DNA of 5,049 bases. It comes from Chloroflexota bacterium. GTDB taxonomy: Bacteria; Chloroflexota; Anaerolineae; Anaerolineales; UBA11858. Below the pieces are notes generated by a model, which saw only the letters and a list, made by a program, of their open reading frames with translations, ran no database searches and was not told where the DNA came from. This document shows, piece after piece, positions 4,676-5,049 of the stretch; the stretch's first letter is position 1, and every line of letters begins with the position of its first letter. The position numbers and the translations under genes were made by a program. The stretch lies in contig DAOUWT010000209.1 of assembly GCA_030666985.1 (NCBI GenBank), forward strand, positions 1 to 5,049, read 5' to 3'.

Positions 4676-5049
4676 CTCAACACACCATCTCCGAAACAAT
4701 CGCCACATACCTGGACAGCGTGCAACTCAGCCGCAGCGAGAACACGGCCCGCACTTATGGGAACGCTATGCGCTCATTTGCTCTCTCTCTGGAGAAGCAT
4801 GGCCTTCCTCCTAAAGAGAGCAGCATTTCTAAGCTGGATGAAGATTTCATCGCTCAATTTGCCGCTGATTTGAAAGGCTACGCGCCAACCACGGAGAGAC
4901 TGTATCTGACGGCGGCAACTGGTTTCTATGAATACTTGGCTGCTGAACGGCTATGCGAAATAAACCTGCCGCGCCTGCGGATGCTCATTAAACGCCGCGC
5001 CCGGCAGCCGGGGCAACGTTTGCCGCAATTCCCCAAGGAAGACATACAG
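4672..5049 (+). CDS. Tyrosine recombinase (XerC/XerD-like integrase), N-terminal part, cut by the window edge
   Basis: 126 codons are open to the right edge. The protein shows the N-terminal SAM-like core-binding domain of tyrosine recombinases (about 6-92), which clamps DNA. ETIATYLDSVQLSRSENTAR then TYGNAMRSFA is the usual helix A/B pattern, DEDFIAQFAADLKGYAPTTE precedes RLYLTAATGFYEYL, and the LPQFPKEDI near the edge is the typical linker into the catalytic domain. The catalytic Arg, His-x-x-Arg and Tyr residues would lie beyond the window, so activity cannot be judged. ATG 4672 is the only usable start: the frame is open upstream to a TGA at 4591 but has no ATG, GTG or TTG. The upstream bases are octamer repeat with no Shine-Dalgarno. 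A promoter and a dif-like site lie 249-310 bp upstream. It could be an integrase of a mobile element, an integron-like enzyme or a second Xer. Confidence 0.9.
   Translation, partial: MSQHTISETIATYLDSVQLSRSENTARTYGNAMRSFALSLEKHGLPPKESSISKLDEDFIAQFAADLKGYAPTTERLYLTAATGFYEYLAAERLCEINLPRLRMLIKRRARQPGQRLPQFPKEDIQ

Noticed and set aside
4289..4708. Minus-strand reading frames of 139 and 73 codons under the recombinase control region
   Set aside because: They run through the octamer array, the imperfect palindrome and the dif-like site, have no ribosome binding site, and their residue content reflects the repeats. One ends in a tail that looks protein-like (MPPTVKLHQFAA), but nothing else supports a gene.

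Overview
This looks like bacterial chromosomal DNA with three complete genes on the minus strand and one plus-strand gene cut off by the right edge. The intergenic spaces are unusually rich in degenerate 7-8 nt tandem repeats, palindromes and hairpins. That repeat style recalls Chloroflexota (Anaerolineae and relatives), and less closely the short tandem repeats of filamentous Cyanobacteria. The assignment rests on general resemblance and is tentative; no gene here is diagnostic by itself.

Layout. Positions 1-301 are non-coding: a tandem array (1-107), then a strongly folded stretch (145-243) whose minus strand resembles a decayed 3' end of a group II intron. Next come guaA (302-1882, minus, GMP synthase), a repeat array that fills the whole guaA-xpt gap (1883-1998), and xpt (1999-2574, minus, xanthine phosphoribosyltransferase). 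The 2575-2943 gap holds a good Shine-Dalgarno for xpt, a perfect 19-bp-arm palindrome, a possible gene scrap, another short array and a terminator-like hairpin. The radical SAM/helix-hairpin-helix gene (2944-4086, minus) follows, with a promoter that should give a nearly leaderless mRNA. The 585-bp gap from 4087 to 4671 holds a repeat array, a plus-strand promoter, a 28-bp dif-like palindrome with nearby extra half-sites, an imperfect palindromic element and an octamer array. The array runs into the start codon of a tyrosine recombinase (4672 to the edge, plus).

How the genes work together. Xpt makes XMP from xanthine and PRPP, and GuaA aminates XMP to GMP, so this pair is a two-step xanthine-to-GMP salvage unit, probably co-transcribed xpt then guaA. 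The radical SAM protein belongs to a family linked to DNA modification or repair; a terminator-like hairpin after it suggests separate transcription. The right end is probably a recombination module. The recombinase gene has its own predicted promoter, and the expected transcription start falls at the edge of a symmetrical site with the 11-6-11 geometry of Xer/dif sites.

The most interesting points are this recombinase plus dif-like site, and repeat arrays that reach right up to the start codons of two genes (guaA and the recombinase), leaving neither with a visible Shine-Dalgarno.
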